From contig CAJTSB010000045.1 in NCBI GenBank assembly GCA_910578825.1, positions 1 to 20,456 on the forward strand: a stretch of DNA of 20,456 nt, given 5' to 3'. Origin of the DNA: an uncultured Lachnospiraceae bacterium (lineage in GTDB: Bacteria > Bacillota > Clostridia > Lachnospirales > Lachnospiraceae). Shown piece after piece: positions 5,912-14,295 of this stretch. Under the pieces are notes generated by a model. That model saw only the letters and a list, made by a program, of their open reading frames with translations, was not told the DNA's origin and did no database searches. Numbering within the stretch: position 1 is the first letter of the stretch; each line of letters starts with the position of its first letter. A program made the position numbers and the translations under genes.

Positions 5912-8170
5912 TTACTCGACTCCTCGCTTAAAATGCCCATTGGTAAACTTTTCCCCATAACCGCTCTTATCCGGCTTTCCTGCCAGCGCCTGCCTGTAAC
6001 GTTCAAAAACCTGCACTACCTCCCCGCCGCTTTCCACAGTAAATGAAAGACGGACGCTCTTTGGATGCAATGCCTGTATCTGACGATATTGGTGAAACAA
6101 CGTTAGCGGACAAATATTATAGATCACATTGTAACAGTCCTCGCAGTGGTTTTTCACCGGAAACAGATTCCCATAACGGTCTTTCAGATGAGAAACGCCT
6201 TCCACTTTGTCACAGCCATCTATATTCTTATGTAGGCACTGTGCACTGAGCATTACCGGCTGATATCCATATAAAATCATTTCTCCATCCGTACAGTCCA
6301 GACTCGCCAATTCTTTTTGGTTCAATTCTACCGGTATGGTATACTGATGCAGGCACAACCTGCGCCATCCGCGCACCGCCTCATTCGAATATGCGTATAA
6401 ATGGTAATCTCCCTGCACCATACGGGCAGGAACCTGCCGTTCCTTTACAAAAGAAAGCTCCTCCAGGTTACGAATAAGATATCCGTCCACACCCGCATCT
6501 TTTATCTGACGCCAGTGATCCTCATACCATCGCGCCTCCTTCATCCGAAACACATGGGGCAGCGCAAGATAACATTCTTTTCCTGCATCATGCACATTTT
6601 GCACATGTTTTTTTAGTTCTGCACATAACCTCTCCCGTCCCAGCGCAAATGTTTCCAGATAGATTCGTTTCACCTCCGGCTGCGGCAAAACCGCCTGAAA
6701 CTGCTCCATTGTCTCAGTCAGGACAGACAAATACCGAAAACTTTCTGCCCCTTCTCCGGAAATATCCGCAACACCATTTTTCGTAATTCCTTCGGGAATA
6801 TCCCCGGCAGCATCCGGGGTATGTTCCGGCAGCATCCTTCGATATTGTTCCAGTACCGCCGCATACAGGGTATCGATTCCCCTCCTGCGCAATTGATTCA
6901 ATGCGCCCACCGGGAGAAAACTATCCGCATCCATTTCCAATTGAAACTCCTCAAACTGAAACGGCGTATTGCCGGTCTTTTTCATTTTCTCAAGAACTGT
7001 TTTCTCGGATAAAGGCTGTTTCTCTGCCTTCTGCACAACGTCGCCAACCGTCTTTGCCTCTATGCCATTGTATTTTAACACAAGAATTGCAGGATTGTTT
7101 ATAGAAAGTCTTAAAAATCCCTTTATATTTTCTTTATTATCATTCCCACGATCCGTATTTTCATTGCCTGGCAAAGCTATCCCGGTATTCTTCTCATGAG
7201 ACGGCTTTTGGAAGGTAACCATCTCCCTGCCGTTTCTCCTGCGGTAATAGCCGTCTGTAAACCCACAACGGTTTCCCAAATCCAGCAATCTCTGATAATC
7301 TTCGTCGCTTACCCGATAAGGCTGGCCGGGATTCCGTTCATAGCTCGTTAAGTATTTGCGGTAAATGGCGGTCACCCCCGCTGCATACTCCTCCTGTTTC
7401 ATCCGCCCCTCAATCTTAAAAGAGTATATGCCGCTGTCCACAAGCTCTGGGATCATTCGAATCGTACAGAGGTCTTTTAGGCTCAGGGGATAGCTTTCTG
7501 CGCCGCGTCTTTGCCGCGCCTCCTGCCCTGCCAGCAATCCGTAAGAAAGACGGCAAGGCTGCGCGCATCTGCCACGATTACCGCTTCTCCCGCCAATCAT
7601 ACTGCTCAACAGGCATTGCCCGGAATACGAATAGCATAGCGCTCCGTGAACAAAACTCTCAATTTCAGCCCCCGTCTTTCTGTAAATATCGGAAATTTCT
7701 TCTAAAGACAGCTCGCGCGCTGTCACAATACGATTGCAGCCCTCCTCCAGCAAAAGCCTGGCGCCATAAGCGCCGGTGACTGTCATCTGTGTGCTGGCAT
7801 GGATAGACAGCCCCGGGAAATGTGTCTTTATAAATTGCAGAACGCCGATATCCTGTACAATTACCGCATCCAGTCCCGCCTCATACAGCGGAGCAAGATA
7901 GTTATACAATTCCTGAATCTCCGCATCCTTTAGCAATGTATTTACGGTAAGATACAGTCGTTTTCCCTTTAAATGCACATAATCAATGGCTGCAAGCATT
8001 TCCTCCTCTGTAAAATTCTTTGCATATGCGCGCGCGCCGAATCTGTTTCCGGCTGCATATACTGCATCCGCCCCGGCATTTATGACTGCCTTTAAGATTG
8101 CAAAGGAGCCTGCCGGAGCCAAAAGCTCAGTCTTTCTGTTCAAATTACCGTTCCTTTCGTTTTTTAGCAT
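5912..8170 (-). CDS. U32 family protein (collagenase-like, RlhA/TrhP type)
   Basis: This 752-residue protein belongs to the peptidase U32 family. It begins T-E-L-L-A-P-A-G-S and carries the full U32 signature at residues 171-189 (E-x-F-x-H-G-A-L-C-Y-x-Y-S-G-x-C-x-x-S), followed by R-C-A-Q-P-C. The conserved cysteines are C179, C186, C202 and C206. The length and a middle DUF3656-like region fit the long clostridial form. Although named peptidases, characterised E. coli members act in hydroxylation of tRNA U34 (TrhP) and 23S rRNA C2501 (RlhA), so an RNA-modification role is more likely here. The ATG at 8170 has an AAAGGA site. A TTG at 8143 with its own AAAGGA would give a start closer to the usual family N-terminus. 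It lies 11 nt after zapA. Confidence 0.92.
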   Translation of the reverse strand: MLKNERNGNLNRKTELLAPAGSFAILKAVINAGADAVYAAGNRFGARAYAKNFTEEEMLAAIDYVHLKGKRLYLTVNTLLKDAEIQELYNYLAPLYEAGLDAVIVQDIGVLQFIKTHFPGLSIHASTQMTVTGAYGARLLLEEGCNRIVTARELSLEEISDIYRKTGAEIESFVHGALCYSYSGQCLLSSMIGGRSGNRGRCAQPCRLSYGLLAGQEARQRRGAESYPLSLKDLCTIRMIPELVDSGIYSFKIEGRMKQEEYAAGVTAIYRKYLTSYERNPGQPYRVSDEDYQRLLDLGNRCGFTDGYYRRRNGREMVTFQKPSHEKNTGIALPGNENTDRGNDNKENIKGFLRLSINNPAILVLKYNGIEAKTVGDVVQKAEKQPLSEKTVLEKMKKTGNTPFQFEEFQLEMDADSFLPVGALNQLRRRGIDTLYAAVLEQYRRMLPEHTPDAAGDIPEGITKNGVADISGEGAESFRYLSVLTETMEQFQAVLPQPEVKRIYLETFALGRERLCAELKKHVQNVHDAGKECYLALPHVFRMKEARWYEDHWRQIKDAGVDGYLIRNLEELSFVKERQVPARMVQGDYHLYAYSNEAVRGWRRLCLHQYTIPVELNQKELASLDCTDGEMILYGYQPVMLSAQCLHKNIDGCDKVEGVSHLKDRYGNLFPVKNHCEDCYNVIYNICPLTLFHQYRQIQALHPKSVRLSFTVESGGEVVQVFERYRQALAGKPDKSGYGEKFTNGHFKRGVE

Positions 8171-8181
8171 ACGGAATCCTT

Positions 8182-8757
8182 TTACTTCTTCTCGGAACTC
8201 TCCGTATTTACCTCTTCATCACCATCAAATTCCTGTGTCTCATTCCCATCGCCTGCGAACGCCTGCTTTGCTTTCCCAGCGTTTTTTGCATCCTGCTTTC
8301 CTGCCCCGGAAACCGACTGCGTGTCTGTCGGCATCTGCCCCTTTACCTTGCCAAGCAGCGCATCGGCAAGCGACGTCTCGAGTTTCGCCTTATTCAGCAA
8401 AAGTTCCTTATTCTCTTTCTCCAGGTTCGTAGCAGTTTCCTCACTGCTTTCGACTTTTATCTTGGCAGAAATCAAATCGTGCTGCAGTTCATAGATTTCT
8501 CTCTCCTTTTCGCGAACCGTCTTTTCCAGCATTTCCGCCTGTTCCTTGGCCTTAAAATAGTCGTCCGCAATATTCAGCTCCAAAAGCGTTGCCTTCATAT
8601 CCAACGGAATCTGGCGAAATTGCTCCATCTCATCAAACTCATTAAGCTTATTATTGATATAATTTGCCACCTTCTGTAAATATTCCTCGCTCTCATAGCC
8701 GCTTAAAGTGTATATTTTCCCACCAATCAACACATCTGCACTGGTTTTTACTGACAT
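8182..8757 (-). CDS. zapA: Cell division protein ZapA with long C-terminal extension
   Basis: A 191-residue ZapA-type protein that binds FtsZ and promotes filament bundling. Residues 1-60 match the ZapA globular domain (V-x-I-G-G-K-x-Y-T-L-S-G-Y-E-S-E-E-Y-L-Q-K-V-A-x-Y-I-N). Residues about 60-130 form a long charged coiled coil. The last 60 residues are low-complexity, Gly, Gln, Asp and Glu rich, probably disordered. Bacillus ZapA is only about 85 residues, so the coil and tail roughly double it. A GGGAGG site lies about 10 nt before the ATG at 8757. The gene heads the cluster that includes the SEDS and PBP genes, which fits a division role, and has its own promoter region. Confidence 0.93.
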   Translation of the reverse strand: MSVKTSADVLIGGKIYTLSGYESEEYLQKVANYINNKLNEFDEMEQFRQIPLDMKATLLELNIADDYFKAKEQAEMLEKTVREKEREIYELQHDLISAKIKVESSEETATNLEKENKELLLNKAKLETSLADALLGKVKGQMPTDTQSVSGAGKQDAKNAGKAKQAFAGDGNETQEFDGDEEVNTESSEKK

Positions 8758-8780
8758 ATATATTAATCCTCCCTGAATTA

Positions 8781-8820
8781 TATCTTCTGCTATCCTCTGC
8801 TACCCTCTGTTATCCTCTAT
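8781..8820 (-). repeat. Four 10-bp tandem repeats in the zapA leader
   Basis: Four back-to-back imperfect 10-bp units fill 8781-8820 exactly. On the plus strand they read TATCTTCTGC, TATCCTCTGC, TACCCTCTGT and TATCCTCTAT. On the transcript strand each carries a GAGG or GAAG purine core. They sit between the putative -10 box and the zapA ribosome site, so most of the array would be in the 5' leader. Confidence 0.85.
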
Positions 8821-8847
8821 ACTATACCAGGTGAAACAGAAAAACAA
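8821..8847 (-). promoter_or_regulatory. Putative extended -10 promoter for zapA
   Basis: On the minus strand TGGTATAGT gives an extended -10 (TATAGT at 8821-8826 with TG upstream). A weak -35 TTGTTT (8842-8847) stands 15 nt away. The spacing is short, but extended -10 promoters tolerate a poor -35. It lies in the only sizeable gap of this gene run, between ruvB and zapA. Confidence 0.5.
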
Positions 8848-8849
8848 CC

Positions 8850-9854
8850 TCATTTTGCAATTCCAAAATGCCGGTAAGCGAAATCTGTCGCCACCCGCCC
8901 TTTCGGCGTGCGGTTGATAAATCCATTCTTCACCAGATACGGCTCATAAACGTCCTCGATCGTACCAGAATCCTCTCCCAGTGATGCCGCCAGGGTATCC
9001 AGCCCCACCGGTCCCCCCTGGAACTTTTCAATCATCGTCATCAGAATATTGCGGTCGCTTTGATCCAGACCGAACTTATCGACCTCCAAAAGATCCAGCG
9101 CAAACGATGCCACTTCCTTTGTAATTCTGCCGTCATATTTAACCTGTGCAAAATCCCGGACACGTTTTAACAACCGGTTTGCAAGCCGCGGCGTCCCTCT
9201 TGAGCGGCGTGCCAGCTCATATGCGCCATCCTCGTCAATCTCAACCCCCAGTTTTGCAGCCGATTGGAGAACAATCGTCTTTAACTCCTCCGGCTCGTAA
9301 AATTCCAGGTGATGCATCACGCCAAAACGGTCACGAAGCGGCGCAGACAAAAGCCCCGCCCTGGTCGTCGCTCCCACGAGCGTAAAATGGGGCAAATCCA
9401 GTCGAATGGAACGCGCACCCTGTCCTTTGCCAATCATGATATCAATCACATAGTCTTCCATCGCCGGATACAGAACTTCCTCCACCTGCCGGTTCAGCCT
9501 GTGAATCTCATCCACAAAGAGGATATCCCCCTCCTGAAGGCTGCTTAAAATTGCCGCCATCTCTCCCGGCTTGCCGATCGCCGGTCCCGAGGTGATTTTC
9601 ATATGTACTTCCATTTCGTTGGCAATAATTCCTGCCAGCGTCGTCTTCCCCAGTCCCGGCGGACCGTAAAACAACACATGATCCAGCGCCTCTTCTCTCT
9701 GTTTTGCCGCCTCAATATAGACCTTTAACGTCTTCTTTGCTTTCTTTTGTCCGATATACTCCTCCAGACGCTGCGGACGAAGGCTTGTCTCAATTTTCTG
9801 ATCCTCCTCCTGAATCTGTGTGGAGATGACACGTTTTTCCATGCTTTGTCCCAT
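8850..9854 (-). CDS. ruvB: Holliday junction branch migration helicase RuvB
   Basis: A 334-residue AAA+ motor that drives branch migration of Holliday junctions together with RuvA. Walker A G-P-P-G-L-G-K-T is at 64-71 and Walker B V-D-E-I-H at 114-118. Sensor 1 G-A-T-T-R-A-G is at 161-167, followed by P-L-R-D-R-F-G with the arginine-finger region. The C-terminal winged-helix part has G-L-D-x-L-A-A-S-L-G-E-D and ends R-T-P-K-G-R-V-A-T-x-F-A-Y-x-H-F-G. The length is usual for the family. GGAG lies 9 nt before the ATG. It follows a GNAT gene by 2 nt, and that gene separates it from ruvA. Confidence 0.98.
   Translation of the reverse strand: MGQSMEKRVISTQIQEEDQKIETSLRPQRLEEYIGQKKAKKTLKVYIEAAKQREEALDHVLFYGPPGLGKTTLAGIIANEMEVHMKITSGPAIGKPGEMAAILSSLQEGDILFVDEIHRLNRQVEEVLYPAMEDYVIDIMIGKGQGARSIRLDLPHFTLVGATTRAGLLSAPLRDRFGVMHHLEFYEPEELKTIVLQSAAKLGVEIDEDGAYELARRSRGTPRLANRLLKRVRDFAQVKYDGRITKEVASFALDLLEVDKFGLDQSDRNILMTMIEKFQGGPVGLDTLAASLGEDSGTIEDVYEPYLVKNGFINRTPKGRVATDFAYRHFGIAK
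8851..8870 (-). terminator. Weak terminator-like hairpin at the ruvB stop
   Basis: CATTTTG and CAAAATG form a perfect 7-bp stem with a 6-nt loop that overlaps the ruvB stop codon. On the minus strand it is followed by AGGTTGTTTTTC. The stem is AT-rich and the T-run starts late, so it may act as a weak terminator or an mRNA 3' structure only. Confidence 0.35.
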
Positions 9855-9856
9855 AT

Positions 9857-10306
9857 TTATGACAGCTCCTTAATCATTTCCATATACGGCAGCTCCCGGT
9901 ATCCGCATTTCTCATATACCAAAACAGCGTTCGTATTACTCTCTTCTACCTCCAGTTTCAGAAGTACCGCCTGACCCCGGTAGCGTTCCTCCACATAAGA
10001 AAGAAACTGCGTGCCCGTCCCGCCTCCGCGATACTCCGGTTTCAGGTAAAGGTCTTCGACCCAGATACAATTGCCTCCAAATTCCGTCGAAAAACTTTTT
10101 GCAATCATGCCGTATCCCGCAACTTGATCCCCTTCTCGGAACACAAACCCTTCCACAAACGGATTCTCGCCGATGCAGGCCTCGACATTGCGCTTTAGCG
10201 TATCTTCCGGCACATCATGGAACACAGCAGGCGAATCATAAAATACTCTCATCATTTCCAAAACAGCCTGCCGGTCTTTTTCTTCCATTTCTTCTATTGC
10301 AATCAT
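9857..10306 (-). CDS. GNAT family N-acetyltransferase
   Basis: A 149-residue GNAT-fold acetyltransferase using acetyl-CoA. Motif A is E-D-L-Y-L-K-P-E-Y-R-G-G-G-T-G, with the pyrophosphate-binding R-G-G-G-T-G, followed by L-E-V-E-x-x-N-x-x-A-x-x-x-Y-E-K-C-G-Y, the typical C-terminal GNAT pattern. The acceptor substrate is unknown. The ATG at 10306 has AAGGAGG 8 nt upstream. An upstream in-frame GTG at 10354 would overlap ruvA and has no ribosome site. The gene lies between ruvA and ruvB, which in most bacteria are adjacent, and is 2 nt from ruvB. Confidence 0.92.
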   Translation of the reverse strand: MIAIEEMEEKDRQAVLEMMRVFYDSPAVFHDVPEDTLKRNVEACIGENPFVEGFVFREGDQVAGYGMIAKSFSTEFGGNCIWVEDLYLKPEYRGGGTGTQFLSYVEERYRGQAVLLKLEVEESNTNAVLVYEKCGYRELPYMEMIKELS

Positions 10307-10350
10307 ATTGTCTTCCTCCTTTACAATGTATTGGCACGCGCCGCTCCTCG

Positions 10351-10962
10351 TCACAGAAATGCCATCTGTTTCAGGGCTGCCTTCAGCACTTCTTCCACTG
10401 TAATATCCTCTGTAATTTCTACATTGTTTACCGCTTTTAAAGCCTCCGTGGAGGAATAGCCCAGCGCGGTCAACGCCTGTACGGCCTCGCTCTTTACCGC
10501 GGAGCTGGAACTGCCTGTCTCCTCGGAGACATGTTTCGACTTCATCTCGAATGCATCCTCCAGGTTGAGCTTGTCCTTTAACTCCAAAATCAGACGCTGC
10601 GCCGTCTTGGTTCCAATTCCCGGCGCTTTGGCAATCGTCTTTGCATCCTCTCCCAACACGGCAAAGCGCAAATCATCCGGCGTCATAACCGTCAAAATAG
10701 CGAGCGCTCCTTTGGGTCCAATCCCATTGACGCCCAAAAGCAACTTAAAGATGTTAAGGTCATCCCGCGTGAGAAATCCGTAGAGTTTCATGGCATCTTC
10801 TTTCACATGGAAATACGTATAAATTTTGATTTCCTGCCCGATTCCATGAAAACTGTCAATCATACTTGCCGGAATATAAATGTTATAACCAATCTGATTT
10901 ACTTCCAGTACAATGGCATCCTCCGAAATCTCAACCAACTGACCCTTCATGTATGAATACAT
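10351..10962 (-). CDS. ruvA: Holliday junction DNA-binding protein RuvA
   Basis: A 203-residue RuvA, the tetrameric scaffold that holds the Holliday junction and loads RuvB. Residues 1-64 are the OB-fold domain (Y-M-K-G-Q-L-V-E, V-x-Q-I-G-Y-x-I-Y-I-P). The middle domain has two helix-hairpin-helix motifs (L-L-G-V-N-G-I-G-P-K-G-A and A-P-G-I-G-T-K-T-A-Q-R-L-I-L-E-L-K). The last 50 residues are the RuvB-binding domain (A-V-Q-A-L-T-A-L-G-Y). The start at 10962 is 1 nt after the miaB stop, with AGGAGG inside the end of miaB, so translation is probably coupled. Confidence 0.98.
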   Translation of the reverse strand: MYSYMKGQLVEISEDAIVLEVNQIGYNIYIPASMIDSFHGIGQEIKIYTYFHVKEDAMKLYGFLTRDDLNIFKLLLGVNGIGPKGALAILTVMTPDDLRFAVLGEDAKTIAKAPGIGTKTAQRLILELKDKLNLEDAFEMKSKHVSEETGSSSSAVKSEAVQALTALGYSSTEALKAVNNVEITEDITVEEVLKAALKQMAFL

Positions 10963-10963
10963 C

Positions 10964-12424
10964 TCACTGCTCCTCCTGCCCTGCGAATTCCCCGTAGAAA
11001 TAAAAACCTCTGCACTCCTTTAACTTCACCCTGACAATCTTTCCAATCAGCTCCCTGTTTCCCGGAAAATGAACCATAAAATTATTGCCCATCCTTCCGC
11101 TTACAAGGCTTTCATCCTGTTCATTCACCTCTTCAACCAGAACTTCTTCTACCCTTCCGGTTAAAGCATTTGCCCGCTCTGTTGCGTGACACTGCACTTC
11201 TTTTAACAATCTGTCAAAACGCTCCTTTACCACGTCCTCCGGCACCTGTTCTTCCTTTGCTGCTGCCGGAGTGCCGGTTCGTTTCGAATAGATAAAGGTA
11301 AATGCGCTCTCATAACCTACCCTGCGCACCACATCCATCGTCTCCTGGAAGTCTTCTTCCGTCTCCCCCGGAAATCCTACAATGATATCTGTCGTCAGTG
11401 CAATATCCGGAACCGCCTTGCGAATTTTCTCTACCAGTCTCAGATACTGCTCTTTATCGTAATGGCGATTCATCTCCTTCAGAATGCGGCTGCTCCCCGA
11501 TTGGAGCGGCAAATGCAAATGATTGCATATCTTTTGAGAATTTGCCATCACTTCAATCAGTTCATCCGAGAGGTCTTTGGGATGGGAGGTCATGAAACGG
11601 ATGCGCCGGATTCCCTCTATCTTCTCAATTTCCTGGAGCAACCTGGCAAACGTCACCGGCTCTTTTAGATTCTTCCCATAAGAATTGACATTCTGCCCCA
11701 GAAGCATAATTTCCACTACACCGTCCGCGGCAAGACGCTCAATTTCCCGCAGGATATCCTGCGGCCTGCGGCTCCTCTCCCGCCCCCGGACATAGGGCAC
11801 AATACAGTAACTGCAGAAATTATTGCATCCGAACATGATATTGACCCCGGATTTGAAATAGTATTTGCGCTCAACTGGCAAATCTTCGACAATCTTGTCC
11901 GTGTCCTTCCAGATATCAATCACCATGCCTTCCTGGACAAGGCTCGTAAACAAAAGTTCTGCAAATTTATAAATATTATGCGTTCCAAATACAAGGTCTA
12001 CAAAGCGATAGCTCTTTTTCAGTTTTTCCAGGACTTCCTCTTCCTGCATCATACATCCGCAAAGCGCAATTTTCATCTGCGGATGTTTCTTCTTGTAGGC
12101 GCCCAGATACCCCAGGCGTCCCCAGACTTTGTTGTTTGCATTCTCTCGTACTGTACAGGTATTGTAAATTACAAAGTCCGCTTCCTCGGTATCCACAAGC
12201 TGATAGCCCATGACCCCCAAAATGCCCGCCAGCTTTTCAGAATCACGTGCATTCATCTGACAGCCATAATTCTGTACATGCGCAAGTGGTCTTTGTCCGT
12301 TTTCCTGTTCAAATTCTTTCACCCAGGCCCTGCACTTCGCCATGAAATAATACTGCCTGGAGGGTTCTTCCGTGGGCGGCTGTGAATTTATCTCTATCTT
12401 ATCTAAATCAATTTCATTATACAT
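10964..12424 (-). CDS. miaB: tRNA-2-methylthio-N6-dimethylallyladenosine synthase MiaB
   Basis: A 486-residue radical-SAM methylthiotransferase that adds the 2-methylthio group to i6A37 of tRNAs. The N-terminal domain has the cluster cysteines C55 (Y-G-C-Q-M-N), C90 (N-T-C-T-V-R-E) and C124 (C-G-C-M-M-Q). The radical-SAM motif C200-x3-C204-x2-C207 is followed by P-Y-V-R-G-R-E-R-S-R, a MiaB hallmark. A C-terminal TRAM domain ends the protein. The frame is open back to 12730, but the extra part overlaps the GNAT gene and is Arg-rich, as expected of noncoding frame. An ATG at 12451 is an alternative start. Both candidate starts have only AGGAA-type ribosome sites. Confidence 0.96.
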   Translation of the reverse strand: MYNEIDLDKIEINSQPPTEEPSRQYYFMAKCRAWVKEFEQENGQRPLAHVQNYGCQMNARDSEKLAGILGVMGYQLVDTEEADFVIYNTCTVRENANNKVWGRLGYLGAYKKKHPQMKIALCGCMMQEEEVLEKLKKSYRFVDLVFGTHNIYKFAELLFTSLVQEGMVIDIWKDTDKIVEDLPVERKYYFKSGVNIMFGCNNFCSYCIVPYVRGRERSRRPQDILREIERLAADGVVEIMLLGQNVNSYGKNLKEPVTFARLLQEIEKIEGIRRIRFMTSHPKDLSDELIEVMANSQKICNHLHLPLQSGSSRILKEMNRHYDKEQYLRLVEKIRKAVPDIALTTDIIVGFPGETEEDFQETMDVVRRVGYESAFTFIYSKRTGTPAAAKEEQVPEDVVKERFDRLLKEVQCHATERANALTGRVEEVLVEEVNEQDESLVSGRMGNNFMVHFPGNRELIGKIVRVKLKECRGFYFYGEFAGQEEQ

Positions 12425-12464
12425 GTTTCCTGATTTTTCCCTTCCTGTCATATCTTCCTGAATT

Positions 12465-13019
12465 CTACAATACATATTCCAGCTGGCAGTCATATAACAC
12501 ATGTCCATGCTGACATGCATAAGCCTCCGCAAGATCAGCGTCGTACTCCTCCGCCTCCACGCAGCCAAGCGCATGGTAAAACGCCTGCGTCTCCTGCGCG
12601 GGATGCGCTGATATGTAAAGTCTCTCCGCCCCCAGTTTTCCTGCGCCGAAACTTGCATACGAAAACAACCGTTTTCCAAGCCCCTGGCCTCTGCAGCTGT
12701 TCGAGACATGGATGCAGGAAAGCTGTACATACTGTTCTCTGGAACCGAAATGGCGGTTTTCTACGGAGGCAAAACCAACCAGTTTTTCCCCCTGGAACGC
12801 ACCTAATACAATGCCCTTTGTATTTACCGTATTTTTCAGGCATTCCACCAGAAAATGATACTGCGATTCATTCCACTCTTCCACAAAACAGACATCTTTT
12901 AATGCCCATATGCCCCATTCCTTCTGCCAGCATTTTGTCACTTCCTGATGTCGCTCAAAATCCTGAAACAGCTCGCGTGTAATCTGTGGTTCCGAAAGCA
13001 TCTGTATCGAAATATCCAT
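12465..13019 (-). CDS. GNAT family N-acetyltransferase
   Basis: A 184-residue GNAT protein. Motif A is visible as Q-L-S-C-I-H-V-S-N-S-C-R-G-Q-G-L-G-K-R-L-F, where R-G-Q-G-L-G is the acetyl-CoA pyrophosphate loop. It is followed by L-Y-I-S-A-H-P-A-Q-E-T-Q-A-F-Y-H-A-L-G-C, the usual F-Y-x-x-x-G end of the fold. The substrate cannot be assigned. The N-terminal 60 residues include an unusual W-Q-K-E-W-G-I-W-A segment that may bind the acceptor. The ATG at 13019 is 2 nt after the proA stop, with an AGGTGAG site. It is the second unrelated GNAT in this gene run. Confidence 0.9.
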   Translation of the reverse strand: MDISIQMLSEPQITRELFQDFERHQEVTKCWQKEWGIWALKDVCFVEEWNESQYHFLVECLKNTVNTKGIVLGAFQGEKLVGFASVENRHFGSREQYVQLSCIHVSNSCRGQGLGKRLFSYASFGAGKLGAERLYISAHPAQETQAFYHALGCVEAEEYDADLAEAYACQHGHVLYDCQLEYVL

Positions 13020-13021
13020 GG

Positions 13022-14275
13022 TTATGGTCTCACCTGCCCATTTCCGTAAATTATATATTTTGTACTCGTCAGTTCCTTAAGTCCCATCGGGCCTCTCGCA
13101 TGAAGTTTCTGTGTACTGATACCAATTTCCCCGCCGAATCCGAATTCAAAACCATCGGTAAACCTTGTTGAGGCGTTCACATACACAGCAGCAGCGTCTA
13201 TCTCATCCAGAAACTTCTGGGAATTGTTGTAATCTCCTGTGATAATAGCCTCGGAATGCCCGGTATTGTATTTATTGATATGCACAATCGCTTCCTCTAT
13301 ATTTGCAACTGTCTTTACCGATAAAATGTAATCCAGATATTCCGTTCCCCAGTCATCGTCCGTTGCGCTTACAATATCGCTGCAAACACTCCGGCTTGCC
13401 TCGTCGCCGCGAACCTCAACATTTTTCTCCTTCAATCTCTGTACCAGCCTGGGGAGAAGAGCATCTATCACCTTCTCATGAACAACCAGCGATTCGCAAG
13501 CGTTACAAACGCCGATTCGCTGCGTCTTGGCATTATATATGATATCCACCGCCATATCAATATCCGCCGTTTCATCGACATAGATATGGCAATTCCCGGT
13601 TCCGGTCTCAATCACCGGCACAGTCGCCTGTCTCACCACAGTCTGTATTAATCCCGCGCCTCCCCGCGGAATCAGAACATCGATATATTGATTCAATTTC
13701 ATGAATTTCTCTGCTGTCTCATGACTGACGTCCATAATCAGGCTGATAGCATCCTGTGGAAGGGCACATTTCAGTAACGCATCCTGTATCGTCCTTGTAA
13801 TGGCATGATTGGAATGGAGCGCATCTTTTCCACCCCTTAAAATCACGACATTTCCCGCCTTAAAACAGAGTCCGAACGCATCTGCTGTCACGTTGGGACG
13901 CGACTCATAGATAATTCCGATCACGCCAAGCGGAACGCGTTTCTGTCCAATCATCAGACCGTTGGGACGCCGTTTCATCGACAAAACCTCACCTACCGGA
14001 TCCTCCAGCTCTGCCATCTGGCGCAACCCCTCTGCCATCTGTGCAATCCTGGCCTCCGTAAGCAACAGGCGGTCTACCAACGCAGGCGCCATCTTGTTTT
14101 CCTTTGCCTGTTCCACATCCGCCTCATTTGCCTCCAGTATCATTTTCATATTTGCCATCAGGTAATCGGCTGCTGTTGTCAATGCCTTATTCTTTTGACT
14201 CGTAGGTAACACACGCATTGCGGCCTCTGCTGCTTTCGCTCTGCGTCCAATTTCTTCTAACGTCAGGTTCGACAT
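13022..14275 (-). CDS. proA: Glutamate-5-semialdehyde dehydrogenase (gamma-glutamyl phosphate reductase)
   Basis: A 417-residue ProA, which reduces gamma-glutamyl phosphate to glutamate semialdehyde with NADPH in proline synthesis. Family motifs are V-P-L-G-V-I-G-I-I-Y-E-S-R-P-N-V-T (114-130), I-L-R-G-G-K (145-150), I-P-R-G-G (202-206) and G-V-C-N-A-C-E with the catalytic C257. The ATG at 14275 has AAAGGAGG 7 nt upstream. A GTG at 14296 in frame is rejected because it lies on the ribosome site itself. The usual partner proB (glutamate 5-kinase) is not adjacent: the flanking genes are a GNAT and 5-formyl-THF cyclo-ligase. Confidence 0.97.
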   Translation of the reverse strand: MSNLTLEEIGRRAKAAEAAMRVLPTSQKNKALTTAADYLMANMKMILEANEADVEQAKENKMAPALVDRLLLTEARIAQMAEGLRQMAELEDPVGEVLSMKRRPNGLMIGQKRVPLGVIGIIYESRPNVTADAFGLCFKAGNVVILRGGKDALHSNHAITRTIQDALLKCALPQDAISLIMDVSHETAEKFMKLNQYIDVLIPRGGAGLIQTVVRQATVPVIETGTGNCHIYVDETADIDMAVDIIYNAKTQRIGVCNACESLVVHEKVIDALLPRLVQRLKEKNVEVRGDEASRSVCSDIVSATDDDWGTEYLDYILSVKTVANIEEAIVHINKYNTGHSEAIITGDYNNSQKFLDEIDAAAVYVNASTRFTDGFEFGFGGEIGISTQKLHARGPMGLKELTSTKYIIYGNGQVRP

Positions 14276-14295
14276 GGTTTGTCCTCCTTTTTTCA

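Noticed and set aside
8098..8679. 193-residue open frame on the plus strand
   Set aside because: It is the reverse shadow of zapA, is rich in Leu, Phe and Arg without motif, and has no ribosome site. The opposite frame encodes a clear ZapA with a coiled coil.
12425..12730. N-terminal extension of the miaB frame to 588 residues
   Set aside because: The extra residues are Arg-rich and motif-free, overlap the GNAT gene in another frame, and exceed the usual MiaB length. Internal starts at 12451 or 12424 fit better.
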